Shown piece after piece: positions 18,010 through 25,905 of a stretch of DNA of 64,000 nucleotides. Within the stretch, counting starts at the first letter, position 1. Each line of letters begins with the position of its first letter. Under the pieces are notes generated by a model. It saw only the letters and a list, made by a program, of their open reading frames with translations, was not told the origin of the DNA and did no database searches. Origin of the DNA: Acidobacteriota bacterium (GTDB lineage: Bacteria > Acidobacteriota > Aminicenantia > JBFLYD01); NCBI GenBank assembly GCA_040756905.1, contig JBFLYD010000023.1, positions 1 to 64,000 on the forward strand, in the 5' to 3' direction. The position numbers and the translations under genes are program-made.

Positions 18010-18038
18010 TTGACGATTTTTAAAAAAAAATTTATAAT
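18010..18038 (+). promoter_or_regulatory. Sigma-70-type promoter for the disulfide oxidoreductase gene
   Basis: TTGACG and a perfect TATAAT are separated by 17 AT-rich bases. The start codon follows about 52 bases downstream, behind a GAAGGAGG ribosome site. Confidence 0.65.
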
Positions 18039-18090
18039 TAATTTAATTTTTTCTCAGAAGGAGGAAAAAGAACTTTGAAGGAGGATATAG

Positions 18091-18732
18091 ATGTCTTATA
18101 TTTCAGATGAAGATTCAAAAGAAATTAAAAAGATGTTTGAAAGTCTCAAAGATAAAATTCGAATAAGAATTTTTAGAGATGAAGAAGAAAATTGTCAGTA
18201 TTGCAAAGAAACTATTGCTTTGATTTCTGAGCTTTCCATGCTTTCAGATAAAATAGAAATGGAGATTTTAAACTTCTCATCGGATAAAGAAATGGTGGAG
18301 AAATATTCAATTGAAAGAGTCCCTGCAATAGTACTGGAGAAAGATACTGATTTAGGAATCAGATATTATGGGGTTCCAGCAGGATACGAATTTGCTTCTC
18401 TTCTTGGGGATATAATAGATATATCCAAAGGAGATTCCGGTTTGAGCGAAAAAACAAAAGAAGAGTTGAAAAAAATTAATGTTCCAGTTCATATAAAAGT
18501 ATTTGTAACTCCAAGCTGCCCATATTGTCCATCCGCAGTAAGATTAGCCCATAAAATGGCAATTGAAAACGAGTACATAAGAGCAGATATGATTGAGTCT
18601 ACAGAATTCCAAGAGCTTTCAATCAATTACAATGTATACAGTGTTCCTAAAGTGGTAATTAATGAAAAAATTCAATTTGAGGGAGCACTTCCTGAACCTT
18701 CTTTTTTAAAAAAGGTATTAGAAGTAATCTAA
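18091..18732 (+). CDS. Two-domain protein disulfide oxidoreductase (PDO / glutaredoxin-like)
   Basis: This 213-residue protein is a tandem of two thioredoxin folds. Each half has a CxxC redox site, CQYC at residues 35-38 and CPYC at 143-146. Each has a cis-proline loop, RVPAI with Pro78 and SVPKVV with Pro186. This is the plan of the PDO family known best from hyperthermophiles, which form or reshuffle disulfides in the cytoplasm; no signal peptide is seen. It is led by a strong promoter and an AAGGAGG site. It may head the short plus-strand run that continues with a small membrane protein and a TPR protein. Confidence 0.9.
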   Translation: MSYISDEDSKEIKKMFESLKDKIRIRIFRDEEENCQYCKETIALISELSMLSDKIEMEILNFSSDKEMVEKYSIERVPAIVLEKDTDLGIRYYGVPAGYEFASLLGDIIDISKGDSGLSEKTKEELKKINVPVHIKVFVTPSCPYCPSAVRLAHKMAIENEYIRADMIESTEFQELSINYNVYSVPKVVINEKIQFEGALPEPSFLKKVLEVI

Positions 18733-18757
18733 TGTACTGTATGGTAAAGGAGGTTTT

Positions 18758-18934
18758 ATGAGGTGGGAAATATTTTTTTTGCTATTCCTTGCATTCTTTT
18801 TTGTCCTTGCATTGATATTCCTTCCAAGTCTTGGTTTCAGGATAACTTGTTTTAAATGGAAACTAAAAGGCTCTTCCTCAAAAAAATCCAAAAATGAAAC
18901 AGAAGTTGATGATTACGGTTTCCGTTTAAAATAA
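18758..18934 (+). CDS. Small single-span membrane protein (58 residues), unknown
   Basis: A TAAAGGAGG ribosome site at 18745-18753 precedes an ATG that opens a 58-codon frame ending at 18934. Residues about 5-27 are a strongly hydrophobic helix (IFFLLFLAFFFVLALIF), followed by a Lys/Ser-rich cytoplasmic-type tail with CFKWKLKG and a hydrophilic end DDYGFRLK. It fills the gap between the disulfide oxidoreductase and the TPR gene with 25 and 11 bases on either side. The spacing, ribosome site and composition support a real gene. No family is recognised. Confidence 0.65.
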   Translation: MRWEIFFLLFLAFFFVLALIFLPSLGFRITCFKWKLKGSSSKKSKNETEVDDYGFRLK

Positions 18935-18945
18935 GGCAACCAAAA

Positions 18946-20862
18946 ATGAGAAATTTATTTGCTCCTATAATAATTGTACTATCATTATCGATGCTATTTT
19001 CTCAGGAAAAGAAAGATTCGTATTTAAGTTACTACTATTTCCTTCTTTCAAGTCAGGAAATATTTGAGGGGAATTGGGAAAGAGCTGATAAATTGCTCCA
19101 GGAATCGCTTAAATACTCTGAAGAGCCATCTGCCATTTATTATTATATTTCTGAGGTTAAAGCTCATCTGGACATGCTCGAAGAATCAGAAAAATATGCG
19201 ATGAGATCAATAGAACTTGATTCGAATAATTGTGATGCTTATGTATTATTAGCCAAGATAAATCTTTCTTATATATCCAGCAATGAAAAAGAAAATGAAA
19301 AATACTTTAGAAAAGCAAAAGATTTTTTAAAAGAATCTTTAAAATGTAACCCATCCAATGTCGAATCATTATTTCTTTTAGGAAATGTATCCATAAATCT
19401 TGGCGAGATTCCAGAGGCAAAGGAGAGCCTCAAAAAATTAATCGAGATTTCTCCTTTCTCAATAGAAGGATATCTTAGTCTTGCTGATGTCTACATTCGA
19501 GAGAAAAAATATGATGAAGCAGAAAAATTATTGTTGAAAACTCTCGATATAAATCCGTATTATTATAGAGCTTTTTCCGTTCTTGGGGATTTATATGAGC
19601 TTCAGAAAAATTTTGATAAAGCAGAAAATTTATATTCAAGGGCTGTTCAAATTTATAAATCTGACTTAAATTTTGAGAAAAGATTGATTAAAATATTGAT
19701 CAGAAAATCCAAGTATGGAGAAGCCCTTAAAGAAATTGAGCAAGCTCGGAAAAGAGAAAAAATTGACAAAGAGCTTTTAATTTTAAAGGCACAAATTTTA
19801 AAACAGATCAAAAAGCTTGAACAGGCAAAAGATGTTTATCAAGAGATCCTAAATCTCTACCCAGGAGATTGGGTACCAAGATATTACTTATCAGAACTCA
19901 ATCTTGATACTTATTATTATCAGGAGGCGTTAAATGTATTTTTATCCCTTAAAGATGACGAGACAATTCCCCATGGATTAAAGATAACAATCCTGAAAGA
20001 GATTGGATATATTTATATAATTATGAAAGACCATGATAATGCTGAGAAGTATTTCCAGGAGGTTAGAAAAATTAACGAAAGGGATCTCCAAGCAAATTCT
20101 TATATAGCCTATATCAAAAAAGGAAAAAAGAATTACGAGGATGCATTAAAAATTGTGGATGAGTTTTTGAAGGAAGTTCCTGATGACAAATTTCTTTTTA
20201 TAACTAAAATTGAAATTTTAAAAGCAGTTAATAAAAGAAACGAAGCGCTCCAGCTTGTCAAAGAAAAAATAAAAGAATACAACCATCTTGAATATTATTC
20301 TACAGGAGCATTGATTTATAACAAACAAAAGGACTGGGAAAAAGGGCTAAAATTTTTTAAGAGAGCTGAAAAAGAATTTCCTATGAAAGATGAACTTTTT
20401 CTGAGGTGGGGTGCCTATTACGAGGAAAACAATAGAATTTCTGAATCTGAGAAATATTTTAGAAGATGCTTAAGGATTAATCCGAAGAATTCATCTGCCT
20501 TAAATTATCTTTCATACATGTGGGCTGAACGAGGTTTAAATTTAAAAGAAGCTCTTGAAATGAGTAAGAAGGCAGTTAATATCGATCCTGAAAATCCTGA
20601 TTATATCGATACCCTTGGATGGGTATATTTTAAGATGAAAGATTATGAGAAAGCTAAAGATTATCTGGAAAAGGCATATAGGAAAAAGAACTGGGAACCA
20701 GAAATAATAGAACATCTGGGAGATCTGTATTTTTCATTGAAAGAATATGATCTGGCCCTTGAGTTCTGGAAGAAAGCGGCAGATTATAACCCGAAGAATA
20801 AAAAAGAGTTATACAATAAAATTAAAAATGTAACCAAGATAAAAAAAGAGGGAAATAAATAA
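18946..20862 (+). CDS. Exported tetratricopeptide-repeat protein
   Basis: This 638-residue protein begins with a hydrophobic signal (LFAPIIIVLSLSMLFSQ). It then consists almost wholly of TPR units to the end, for example AMRSIELDSNNCDAYVLLAK, SLKCNPSNVESLFLLGN, LDINPYYYRAFSVLGDLYEL and AVNIDPENPDYIDTLGWVYF. The last, LGWVYFKMKDYEKAKDYLEKA, is typical of outer-membrane or periplasmic TPR scaffolds in diderm bacteria. It follows the small membrane protein by 11 bases and precedes a putative lipoprotein. It likely mediates protein contacts in the periplasm or at the outer membrane; partner unknown. Confidence 0.82.
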   Translation: MRNLFAPIIIVLSLSMLFSQEKKDSYLSYYYFLLSSQEIFEGNWERADKLLQESLKYSEEPSAIYYYISEVKAHLDMLEESEKYAMRSIELDSNNCDAYVLLAKINLSYISSNEKENEKYFRKAKDFLKESLKCNPSNVESLFLLGNVSINLGEIPEAKESLKKLIEISPFSIEGYLSLADVYIREKKYDEAEKLLLKTLDINPYYYRAFSVLGDLYELQKNFDKAENLYSRAVQIYKSDLNFEKRLIKILIRKSKYGEALKEIEQARKREKIDKELLILKAQILKQIKKLEQAKDVYQEILNLYPGDWVPRYYLSELNLDTYYYQEALNVFLSLKDDETIPHGLKITILKEIGYIYIIMKDHDNAEKYFQEVRKINERDLQANSYIAYIKKGKKNYEDALKIVDEFLKEVPDDKFLFITKIEILKAVNKRNEALQLVKEKIKEYNHLEYYSTGALIYNKQKDWEKGLKFFKRAEKEFPMKDELFLRWGAYYEENNRISESEKYFRRCLRINPKNSSALNYLSYMWAERGLNLKEALEMSKKAVNIDPENPDYIDTLGWVYFKMKDYEKAKDYLEKAYRKKNWEPEIIEHLGDLYFSLKEYDLALEFWKKAADYNPKNKKELYNKIKNVTKIKKEGNK

Positions 20863-20895
20863 AGTTTTGCGACAAGAGAATTTAATTTAAATTTT

Positions 20896-21519
20896 ATGAG
20901 CTGGAAAGGTGGCCTAAAACACATATTTAAATTAAGAGGTCAACCATCTTCTGAGCGAAGGGGATGGTTGACCTCTTACTTACTTACGTTTTTTTTAATA
21001 AGTTGTTTTCCCCACCATCCTGAATTGAAATTATCCGATAGAATATCCGGCTTCGGAAAATTTTATTATAAAAACAGACAGAAATTAATAAGTTTTAACT
21101 TTTTATATTATCTTGATGGATTAAATTCTGTTTTTATTAAAGGTATTCTGCCCTCTGGGAAAAATTTTGTTTCAATCTATATTGAGAATAACTCTACAAA
21201 GTTATTTTTTCCTGAAACAAAAGAATTCTGGGAAGGAAGACTCGAGGAGTTATCGGAGAATCTTTTTGGGTGTTTGATGAATGAGGATGAATTGATACAG
21301 GATATGAGGGGAATCAGAAGAGTTTCAATTTTCAAAATTAAAAAATATTTTATAGGTACTTCCTTTCCAAAAGAGATGGAATATGTAAAAGAAAATATAG
21401 CTATTAAAATAAAAATATTCAATTTTAAAATTCAAAGATTATTTCCCTCTTTTGAATTTGATTATGATATGTACACATCCATTGATATAGATAGAGTTAT
21501 CAAAATTCTGGAAAGATGA
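20896..21519 (+). CDS. Putative lipoprotein, possibly LolB/DUF4292-like
   Basis: The frame codes for up to 207 residues. A lipobox-like LLTFFLISC ends at about Cys37, followed by a beta-rich, Phe/Tyr/Lys-rich domain (ISGFGKFYYKNRQKLISFNF, ENNSTKLFFPETKEFWEG). This recalls LolA/LolB-fold lipoproteins, but homology is not certain. The first ATG has no ribosome site, and codons about 13-27 are read through a 44-base palindromic repeat (20934-20977). A TTG at 20968, within the repeat and behind AAGGGGA, would give a more normal signal peptide and may be the true start. The stop overlaps ispE by 4 bases. Confidence 0.55.
   Translation: MSWKGGLKHIFKLRGQPSSERRGWLTSYLLTFFLISCFPHHPELKLSDRISGFGKFYYKNRQKLISFNFLYYLDGLNSVFIKGILPSGKNFVSIYIENNSTKLFFPETKEFWEGRLEELSENLFGCLMNEDELIQDMRGIRRVSIFKIKKYFIGTSFPKEMEYVKENIAIKIKIFNFKIQRLFPSFEFDYDMYTSIDIDRVIKILER
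20934..20977. repeat. Short palindromic repeat (AAGAGGTCAACCATC arms)
   Basis: The 15-base arms AAGAGGTCAACCATC and GATGGTTGACCTCTT are perfect inverted repeats around a 14-base centre. Read on the minus strand the centre gives CCCTTCGCTCAGAA, which also occurs at the left end of the repeat at 61869-62065. It lies inside the 5' part of the lipoprotein frame. Confidence 0.8.
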
Positions 21520-22373
21520 GAAGCATATCGCTCAGGGCATTTGCTAAAATAAACCTGGGACTCGAAGTTCTGGGAATGAGAAAGGATGGCTATCATGAGA
21601 TAAAAACAATTTTTCAGAGTGTTAATCTGTGGGATTCCATTTATATTGAGGAGATTGAAAAGGGAATTTATTTAGCTGGGAATTCACAAAAAATTCCGTG
21701 GGATAGAAGCAACCTTATTTTTAAGGCATGTGAAATATTTCTGGATACTTTCAGGATCAAAAAGGGCGTTAGAATTTATATAAAAAAAAGAATCCCTCCT
21801 GGTAAAGGATTGGGAGGTGGCTCAAGTAATGCAGCCTCTGTTCTTGTTGGATTAAAAAAAATGTGGGGTATTCCTGGAGATAATTCAATTTTGTTGCCGA
21901 TTTCAAAATCCCTGGGTGCTGATGTACCATATTTTTTATGCGGAGGAACTGCCCTGGGAACCGGAACAGGTGCCAGTATAACTCCATTAGAAGATATCAA
22001 AAATTTATGGGCTTTTTTAATTTTTCCGGATATATGTTTATCAACAAGCTTTGTTTATTCTAATTTGTTATTGACTTTTCAGACAAAAGAAAGTAATATA
22101 AATAGGTTTCTGAGAAATAAGGATTTAAGCTCTTTGGAGAACGATCTCGAGAAAGTTTCATTAGAAATACATCCAGATTTAAAATACATTAAGAAATTTT
22201 TAAAAGAAGAAGGAGCTAAATTAGTGTTGATGAGCGGGAGTGGAAGTAGTATTTTTGGTATCTTTAAAGAATATTCTGAAGCTAAAAAAACAGCAAAAAA
22301 AATTGAAAATATGGATTTTAAGATAGCAAAATTTATTGAGAGAAAATATTACTGGAAATATTTATGGAATTAA
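21516..22373 (+). CDS. ispE: 4-diphosphocytidyl-2-C-methyl-D-erythritol kinase IspE
   Basis: This 285-residue GHMP kinase of the MEP isoprenoid pathway phosphorylates CDP-methylerythritol in the cytoplasm. The N-terminal AFAKINLGLEVLGMRKDGYHEI is diagnostic. The ATP loop is PPGKGLGGGSSNAASVL (about residues 91-107), followed by SKSLGADVPYFLCGG and the C-terminal VLMSGSGSSIFGIF. Its ATG overlaps the stop of the upstream gene (ATGA), so translation is coupled. ispD and ispF occur about 10 kb downstream. Its stop is immediately followed by a tRNA gene. Confidence 0.95.
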   Translation: MRSISLRAFAKINLGLEVLGMRKDGYHEIKTIFQSVNLWDSIYIEEIEKGIYLAGNSQKIPWDRSNLIFKACEIFLDTFRIKKGVRIYIKKRIPPGKGLGGGSSNAASVLVGLKKMWGIPGDNSILLPISKSLGADVPYFLCGGTALGTGTGASITPLEDIKNLWAFLIFPDICLSTSFVYSNLLLTFQTKESNINRFLRNKDLSSLENDLEKVSLEIHPDLKYIKKFLKEEGAKLVLMSGSGSSIFGIFKEYSEAKKTAKKIENMDFKIAKFIERKYYWKYLWN

Positions 22374-22445
22374 TGGGGTGTAGCCAAGCGGTAAGGCACT
22401 GGTCTTTGGAACCAGCATCCGGAGGTTCGAATCCTCCCACCCCAG
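22374..22445 (+). tRNA. tRNA-Gln (anticodon TTG)
   Basis: A full cloverleaf can be drawn: acceptor stem TGGGGTG/CACCCCA, D-arm GCC...GGC, anticodon stem CTGGT/ACCAG around CTTTGGA (anticodon TTG), and T-arm GGAGG-TTCGAAT-CCTCC. The discriminator base is G and CCA is not encoded. The first base directly follows the ispE stop codon, so the tRNA is probably processed from the ispE-prs transcript. Confidence 0.95.
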
Positions 22446-22448
22446 ATA

Positions 22449-22482
22449 GTCTCGTGGCACATAAATTTCTTTTGTTATTCCA
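22449..22482. repeat. Inverted repeat downstream of tRNA-Gln
   Basis: CGTGGCAC and GTGCCACG are perfect 8-base arms separated by about 22 AT-rich bases. A second imperfect hairpin with GGCAC/GTGCC arms follows up to about 22519. Together they fill the gap before prs. Their role is unknown; a processing or transcript-attenuating structure, or repeat debris, are options. Confidence 0.5.
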
Positions 22483-22542
22483 TTGTGCCACGGCACTCTA
22501 CTTATGGAGTAAGGTGCCCTTTATGGGAGAGGTTGAGGATAG

Positions 22543-23481
22543 ATGAATAATATAAAAATTTTTTCAGGTTCATCTAACAGGCCCCTTGCAGAGAAAATAT
22601 GTGAATATTTGAAAATTCCTCTGGGCGAAGCTATTTTAAAAACTTTCAGTGATGGGGAGGTTAATTTTCAGATACTTGAAAATGTTCGTGGCGCAGAGGT
22701 TTTTGTAGTTCAGAGCACATCATATGAAGTTAATTTTCATTTTATGGAATTGTTGATAATGGTGGATGCATTTAAAAGAGCTTCTGTGAATTCAATAACA
22801 GCAGTAATTCCATATTATGGATATGCAAGGCAGGATAGAAAAGATAGACCAAGGGTTCCAATATCAGCAAGGCTTGTTGCAAACTTATTAGAAACATCTG
22901 GTGTGAGCAGGGTCCTCACAATGGATTTACATGCTCCTCAGATTCAGGGTTTTTTTTCAATTCCTGTTGACAATTTATATGCTTTACCGGTTCTTATTTC
23001 TTATTTTAATTCTATCAATTTAAAGAAGCCAGTTGTTATTTCTCCAGATGCAGGAGGAGTGGAGAGAGCAAGAATGATGGCAGGACATTTGAGTGCTGAT
23101 TTAGCAATTGTTTATAAGAGAAGGACGGGGCCTAATGTATCAGAATCGATTTCTATAATCGGAGATGTGGAGAATAAAGATGTAATAATTTTAGATGATA
23201 TTGTTGATACAGCAGGAACTCTGATTCAAACTGTTAATCTTCTGATAAAACATAGGGCATCCAGAATTTGGGCAGCCTTCACCCATGCTGTATTATCTGG
23301 AGAAGCAGTAAAAAGAATAGATAATTCTCCAATTGAGAAAGCTATAATAACGGATACAATAAATGTTAATAAGGATAAAAAATTGGGTGAAAGAATGCAG
23401 GTTTTATCCGTTTCACAATTGTTTGGAGAAGCTATAAAGAGAATATATGAACAGAGCTCAGTGAGTTCTTTATTTCAATAG
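22543..23481 (+). CDS. prs: Ribose-phosphate pyrophosphokinase
   Basis: This 312-residue PRPP synthetase makes the ribosyl donor for nucleotide, His, Trp and NAD synthesis. It is full length with KIFSGSSNRPLAEKI at the start, the ATP/regulatory flexible loop IPYYGYARQDRKDRPR, and MDLHAPQIQGFF. The PRPP-binding loop is VIILDDIVDTAGTL (about residues 215-228). A GAGG ribosome site precedes the ATG. The order prs-rplY-pth is widely conserved in bacteria and supports the calls for all three. Confidence 0.96.
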   Translation: MNNIKIFSGSSNRPLAEKICEYLKIPLGEAILKTFSDGEVNFQILENVRGAEVFVVQSTSYEVNFHFMELLIMVDAFKRASVNSITAVIPYYGYARQDRKDRPRVPISARLVANLLETSGVSRVLTMDLHAPQIQGFFSIPVDNLYALPVLISYFNSINLKKPVVISPDAGGVERARMMAGHLSADLAIVYKRRTGPNVSESISIIGDVENKDVIILDDIVDTAGTLIQTVNLLIKHRASRIWAAFTHAVLSGEAVKRIDNSPIEKAIITDTINVNKDKKLGERMQVLSVSQLFGEAIKRIYEQSSVSSLFQ

Positions 23482-23493
23482 GAGGATATTGTC

Positions 23494-24147
23494 ATGGAAG
23501 AAATTTTAATACGAGCAGAAAAAAGAGATAAGGTGGGGAAAGAATATGCAAAGAAGATCAGGAAAATCGGGAAAATTCCCTCTATAATTTATGGAAGTGA
23601 TGTATCTTCTATACCAGTTACTCTTGAAAAGAAAGATATAATTAAGATTATGAAAATGGGGGAAAATATCATATTTAAAGTTAACGTGGATAAAAAAACT
23701 TACAGCGTGATGATGAAGGAATTTCAGATTGATCCGCTTACAACAGAGATACTTCATGTGGATATTTACAAAGTTTTAATGGATAAGCCAGTAAAAGTTA
23801 AAGTCCCGATTAGTTTGGTAGGGACACCTATAGGAGTAGCTGAAGAAGGAGGATTTATAGAATTTCTTCACAGAGAATGCGATATAGAATGTCTTCCTAA
23901 AGATATTCCTGAAAAAATAGATGTAGAAATTTCTCCTTTGCACATAGGACAATCTTTGAAAATAGAGGATATAAAATTTGATAAAAAAATAAAAATTTTG
24001 GATGACCCTGATTCGGTAATACTTACGATTGAAGCTCCAAGGAAAGAAGTAGAAGAAGTAATTGTGGTTCCAGCTGAAGAAGCAGTTGTTGAGCCTGAAG
24101 TTATTAAGAAGAAAAAAGAAGAAGAGGAAGAAAAGAAAGAGGAGTAA
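23494..24147 (+). CDS. rplY: 50S ribosomal protein L25, long (CTC/TL5) form
   Basis: This 217-residue protein binds 5S rRNA. The N-terminal L25 domain (RAEKRDKVGKEYAKKIRKIG, IPSIIYGSD) is followed by a beta-rich CTC domain with VPISLVGTPIGVAEEGG and ECLPKDIPEKIDVEIS. The tail is a Lys/Glu-rich run of charged residues, as in many long L25 proteins. The ribosome site is AGGAGG. The gene ends 1 base before the likely TTG start of pth, and the two are evidently co-transcribed. Confidence 0.95.
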   Translation: MEEILIRAEKRDKVGKEYAKKIRKIGKIPSIIYGSDVSSIPVTLEKKDIIKIMKMGENIIFKVNVDKKTYSVMMKEFQIDPLTTEILHVDIYKVLMDKPVKVKVPISLVGTPIGVAEEGGFIEFLHRECDIECLPKDIPEKIDVEISPLHIGQSLKIEDIKFDKKIKILDDPDSVILTIEAPRKEVEEVIVVPAEEAVVEPEVIKKKKEEEEEKKEE

Positions 24148-24148
24148 A

Positions 24149-24742
24149 TTGTGGGTACTGGTTGGATTGGGAAATCCAGGATTTTTATACAGGAATACGA
24201 GACATAATGTGGGTTTCATGTGTTTGAAAATGTTCGCAAAAAAATGGAATGTTAGATTGAATGAAAAAAAATATTATAGCTATACAGGAAAGATCAGATT
24301 ATTTAATGAAGAGGTCTCCCTTGTTCTTCCTCAGACATATATGAACAACAGTGGTATTGCAGTGGAAGCAATTTTAAAGGGAGAAAAGATTCTTCCTGAA
24401 AATCTTATAGTAATTTATGATGATATGGATATACAGGTTGGAGAAATAAGAATTAGAAAAAAGGGAAGTGCAGGAGCCCATAAGGGAGTGAAGTCAATAA
24501 TTGAAAAGATTGGTACTGATGTTTTTTTCAGGGTAAGAATAGGTGTAGGAAAGTCAGAAAAAGAAGCGATAAGATATGTTCTTTCTCCTTTCGGAAAAAA
24601 AGAAAAAAAATTGATAAAAAAATCTTTGGAAAAGGCAATTGAAGCAGCTGAACTCATTATCAAAAAAGAGGAAGATTTTGCAATGAATAAATTTAACAAG
24701 AGAATAAATCCTTGCTCTTCTTACATTAATGAAGGGCTATGA
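24149..24742 (+). CDS. pth: Peptidyl-tRNA hydrolase
   Basis: A TTG start at 24149 behind GAGGAG gives 197 residues starting LWVLVGLGNPG, the normal Pth N-terminus. The longer frame from 24062 only reads the rplY tail out of frame and is rejected. Catalytic and binding residues are visible in GLGNPGFLYRNTRHNVGF (His in RHN), QTYMNNSG, IVIYDDMDI and GSAGAHKGVKSI. The enzyme recycles peptidyl-tRNAs dropped from ribosomes. It is followed after 16 bases by rpsF. Confidence 0.95.
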   Translation: MWVLVGLGNPGFLYRNTRHNVGFMCLKMFAKKWNVRLNEKKYYSYTGKIRLFNEEVSLVLPQTYMNNSGIAVEAILKGEKILPENLIVIYDDMDIQVGEIRIRKKGSAGAHKGVKSIIEKIGTDVFFRVRIGVGKSEKEAIRYVLSPFGKKEKKLIKKSLEKAIEAAELIIKKEEDFAMNKFNKRINPCSSYINEGL

Positions 24743-24758
24743 GCCATAAGGAGGAAAA

Positions 24759-25157
24759 ATGAGCAATTATGAAACGTCTTTCATCATTTCACCAGAGGTA
24801 AAAGATGATGAAAGGCAGTTAATAATCAACAATGTGAAAAAAATAATTGAAGATTTTAAAGGAGATTTATTGAAGGAAGACGGATGGGAAAAGAAAAAAT
24901 TAGCGTATAAGATACGCCAGTTTCAGGAAGGATATTATTGTTTCTTTGCCTACACTGGACCCCCTGGGTTGCCAAAAGAACTGGAGCGGAGATTTAACCA
25001 GAATGAAAAAATCATCAGATATCTGACCTTGAAGCTTGATGAATATTTAGAGAAGTCTGAAAAGTTAAAGCGGGAAAGAGAGAAAAAAGCGAGAAAAAAA
25101 GAAGGAATAAAATCATCGGCTGATGAAGATATAGAATTTGCCGAACAAGGTAAATGA
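24759..25157 (+). CDS. rpsF: 30S ribosomal protein S6
   Basis: This 132-residue protein begins NYETSFIISPEVKDDE and has GWEKKKLAYKIRQFQEGYY and FNQNEKIIRYLTLKLDE, the S6 signature. It pairs with S18 on the 30S platform. The C-terminal 30 residues form a highly charged Lys/Glu/Arg tail, longer than in E. coli S6 before modification but common elsewhere. A strong AAGGAGG site precedes the ATG. Only 16 bases separate it from pth, so no S6:S18 leader RNA element fits there. Confidence 0.95.
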   Translation: MSNYETSFIISPEVKDDERQLIINNVKKIIEDFKGDLLKEDGWEKKKLAYKIRQFQEGYYCFFAYTGPPGLPKELERRFNQNEKIIRYLTLKLDEYLEKSEKLKREREKKARKKEGIKSSADEDIEFAEQGK

Positions 25158-25169
25158 GAGAAAAAGAAT

Positions 25170-25424
25170 ATGACAGATAAAAAAGAATCATCAGTAATAA
25201 CAAGAAGATATTTTGCGCCAAAAAAGAAATACTGCAAATTTTGTTTCGAAAAAATAGACTATATTGATTTCAAAAATGTAAATTTGATAGAGGTATTCTT
25301 ACAAGATCGGGGAAAAATTCTTTCAAGAAGAATTACTGGGATATGTGCATATCATCAGAGAGAACTGGCTAAAGCAATAAAAAGAGCAAGACACATGGCT
25401 CTTCTTCCATTTCTTCCCGAGTAA
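25170..25424 (+). CDS. rpsR: 30S ribosomal protein S18
   Basis: This 84-residue protein has RRYFAPKKKYCKFCFEK, with two cysteines (CKFC) of the possible zinc-binding form of S18. It also has DYIDFKNVNLIEVFLQDRGKI and the conserved ITGICAYHQRELAKAIKRAR motif. It binds S6 and 16S rRNA. It follows rpsF by 12 bases and precedes rplI, the usual order. Confidence 0.96.
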   Translation: MTDKKESSVITRRYFAPKKKYCKFCFEKIDYIDFKNVNLIEVFLQDRGKILSRRITGICAYHQRELAKAIKRARHMALLPFLPE

Positions 25425-25453
25425 TATTAAAATTTTATACAAAAGGGGCTCTT

Positions 25454-25900
25454 ATGAAGGTAATGTTAAAAGAAGATATAGAAAATTTAGGAAAAAAAGG
25501 TGATGTGTTAGAGGTAAAGGCAGGTTATGGAAGAAATTATTTAATTCCAAAAAAATTAGCCATTGAAATTACAGATTCGAATATGGCTTTAATTGAATCC
25601 GAAAAAAAGAAAATTCAGAAGAGAATCGAGATGGAAAAAATTAATGCGATTGGATTAGCAGAAAAGCTGAATAATATAAATTTAAAGATATATAAAAAGG
25701 GTGGAGAAAGGGATATGATTTTCGGCTCTGTTACTGTCTCAGACATAAAAAATTCTCTTGAAGAGCAGGGAATTGAAATTGACAGGAAAAAAATAATTTT
25801 ACTGGAACCAATAAAAAGAATCGGAATTTACTCAATTCCCATTAAAATTTTACCTGAGATTAAAGCTGAAATTAAGTTAGAAGTGTTAAGGGAGGAATGA
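25454..25900 (+). CDS. rplI: 50S ribosomal protein L9
   Basis: This 148-residue protein has the L9 N-terminal signature KVMLKEDIENLGKKGDVLEV...YGRNYLIPKKLA. A long connecting helix (about 45-75) follows, then a C-terminal domain starting GGERDMIFGSVTVSDIKNSL. L9 binds 23S rRNA at the base of the L1 stalk. The ribosome site is AAAGGGG. The stop overlaps the region that holds the ribosome site of dnaB. Confidence 0.96.
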   Translation: MKVMLKEDIENLGKKGDVLEVKAGYGRNYLIPKKLAIEITDSNMALIESEKKKIQKRIEMEKINAIGLAEKLNNINLKIYKKGGERDMIFGSVTVSDIKNSLEEQGIEIDRKKIILLEPIKRIGIYSIPIKILPEIKAEIKLEVLREE

Positions 25901-25905
25901 TTTTT

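Noticed and set aside
22449-22465. TGGCACATAAATTTCT as a sigma-54 site before prs
   Set aside because: The -12 element lacks both the G and the C in the right place, and the bases belong to an inverted repeat.
22364-22546. 60-codon frame after ispE
   Set aside because: It runs through the tRNA-Gln gene and the following inverted repeats.
24062-24148. Longer N-terminus for peptidyl-tRNA hydrolase
   Set aside because: The extra residues are the Lys/Glu-rich rplY tail read in another frame; the TTG at 24149 has a ribosome site and gives the normal family start.
24743-24758. S6:S18 autoregulatory leader before rpsF
   Set aside because: Only 16 bases separate pth and rpsF, and they hold little more than the ribosome site.
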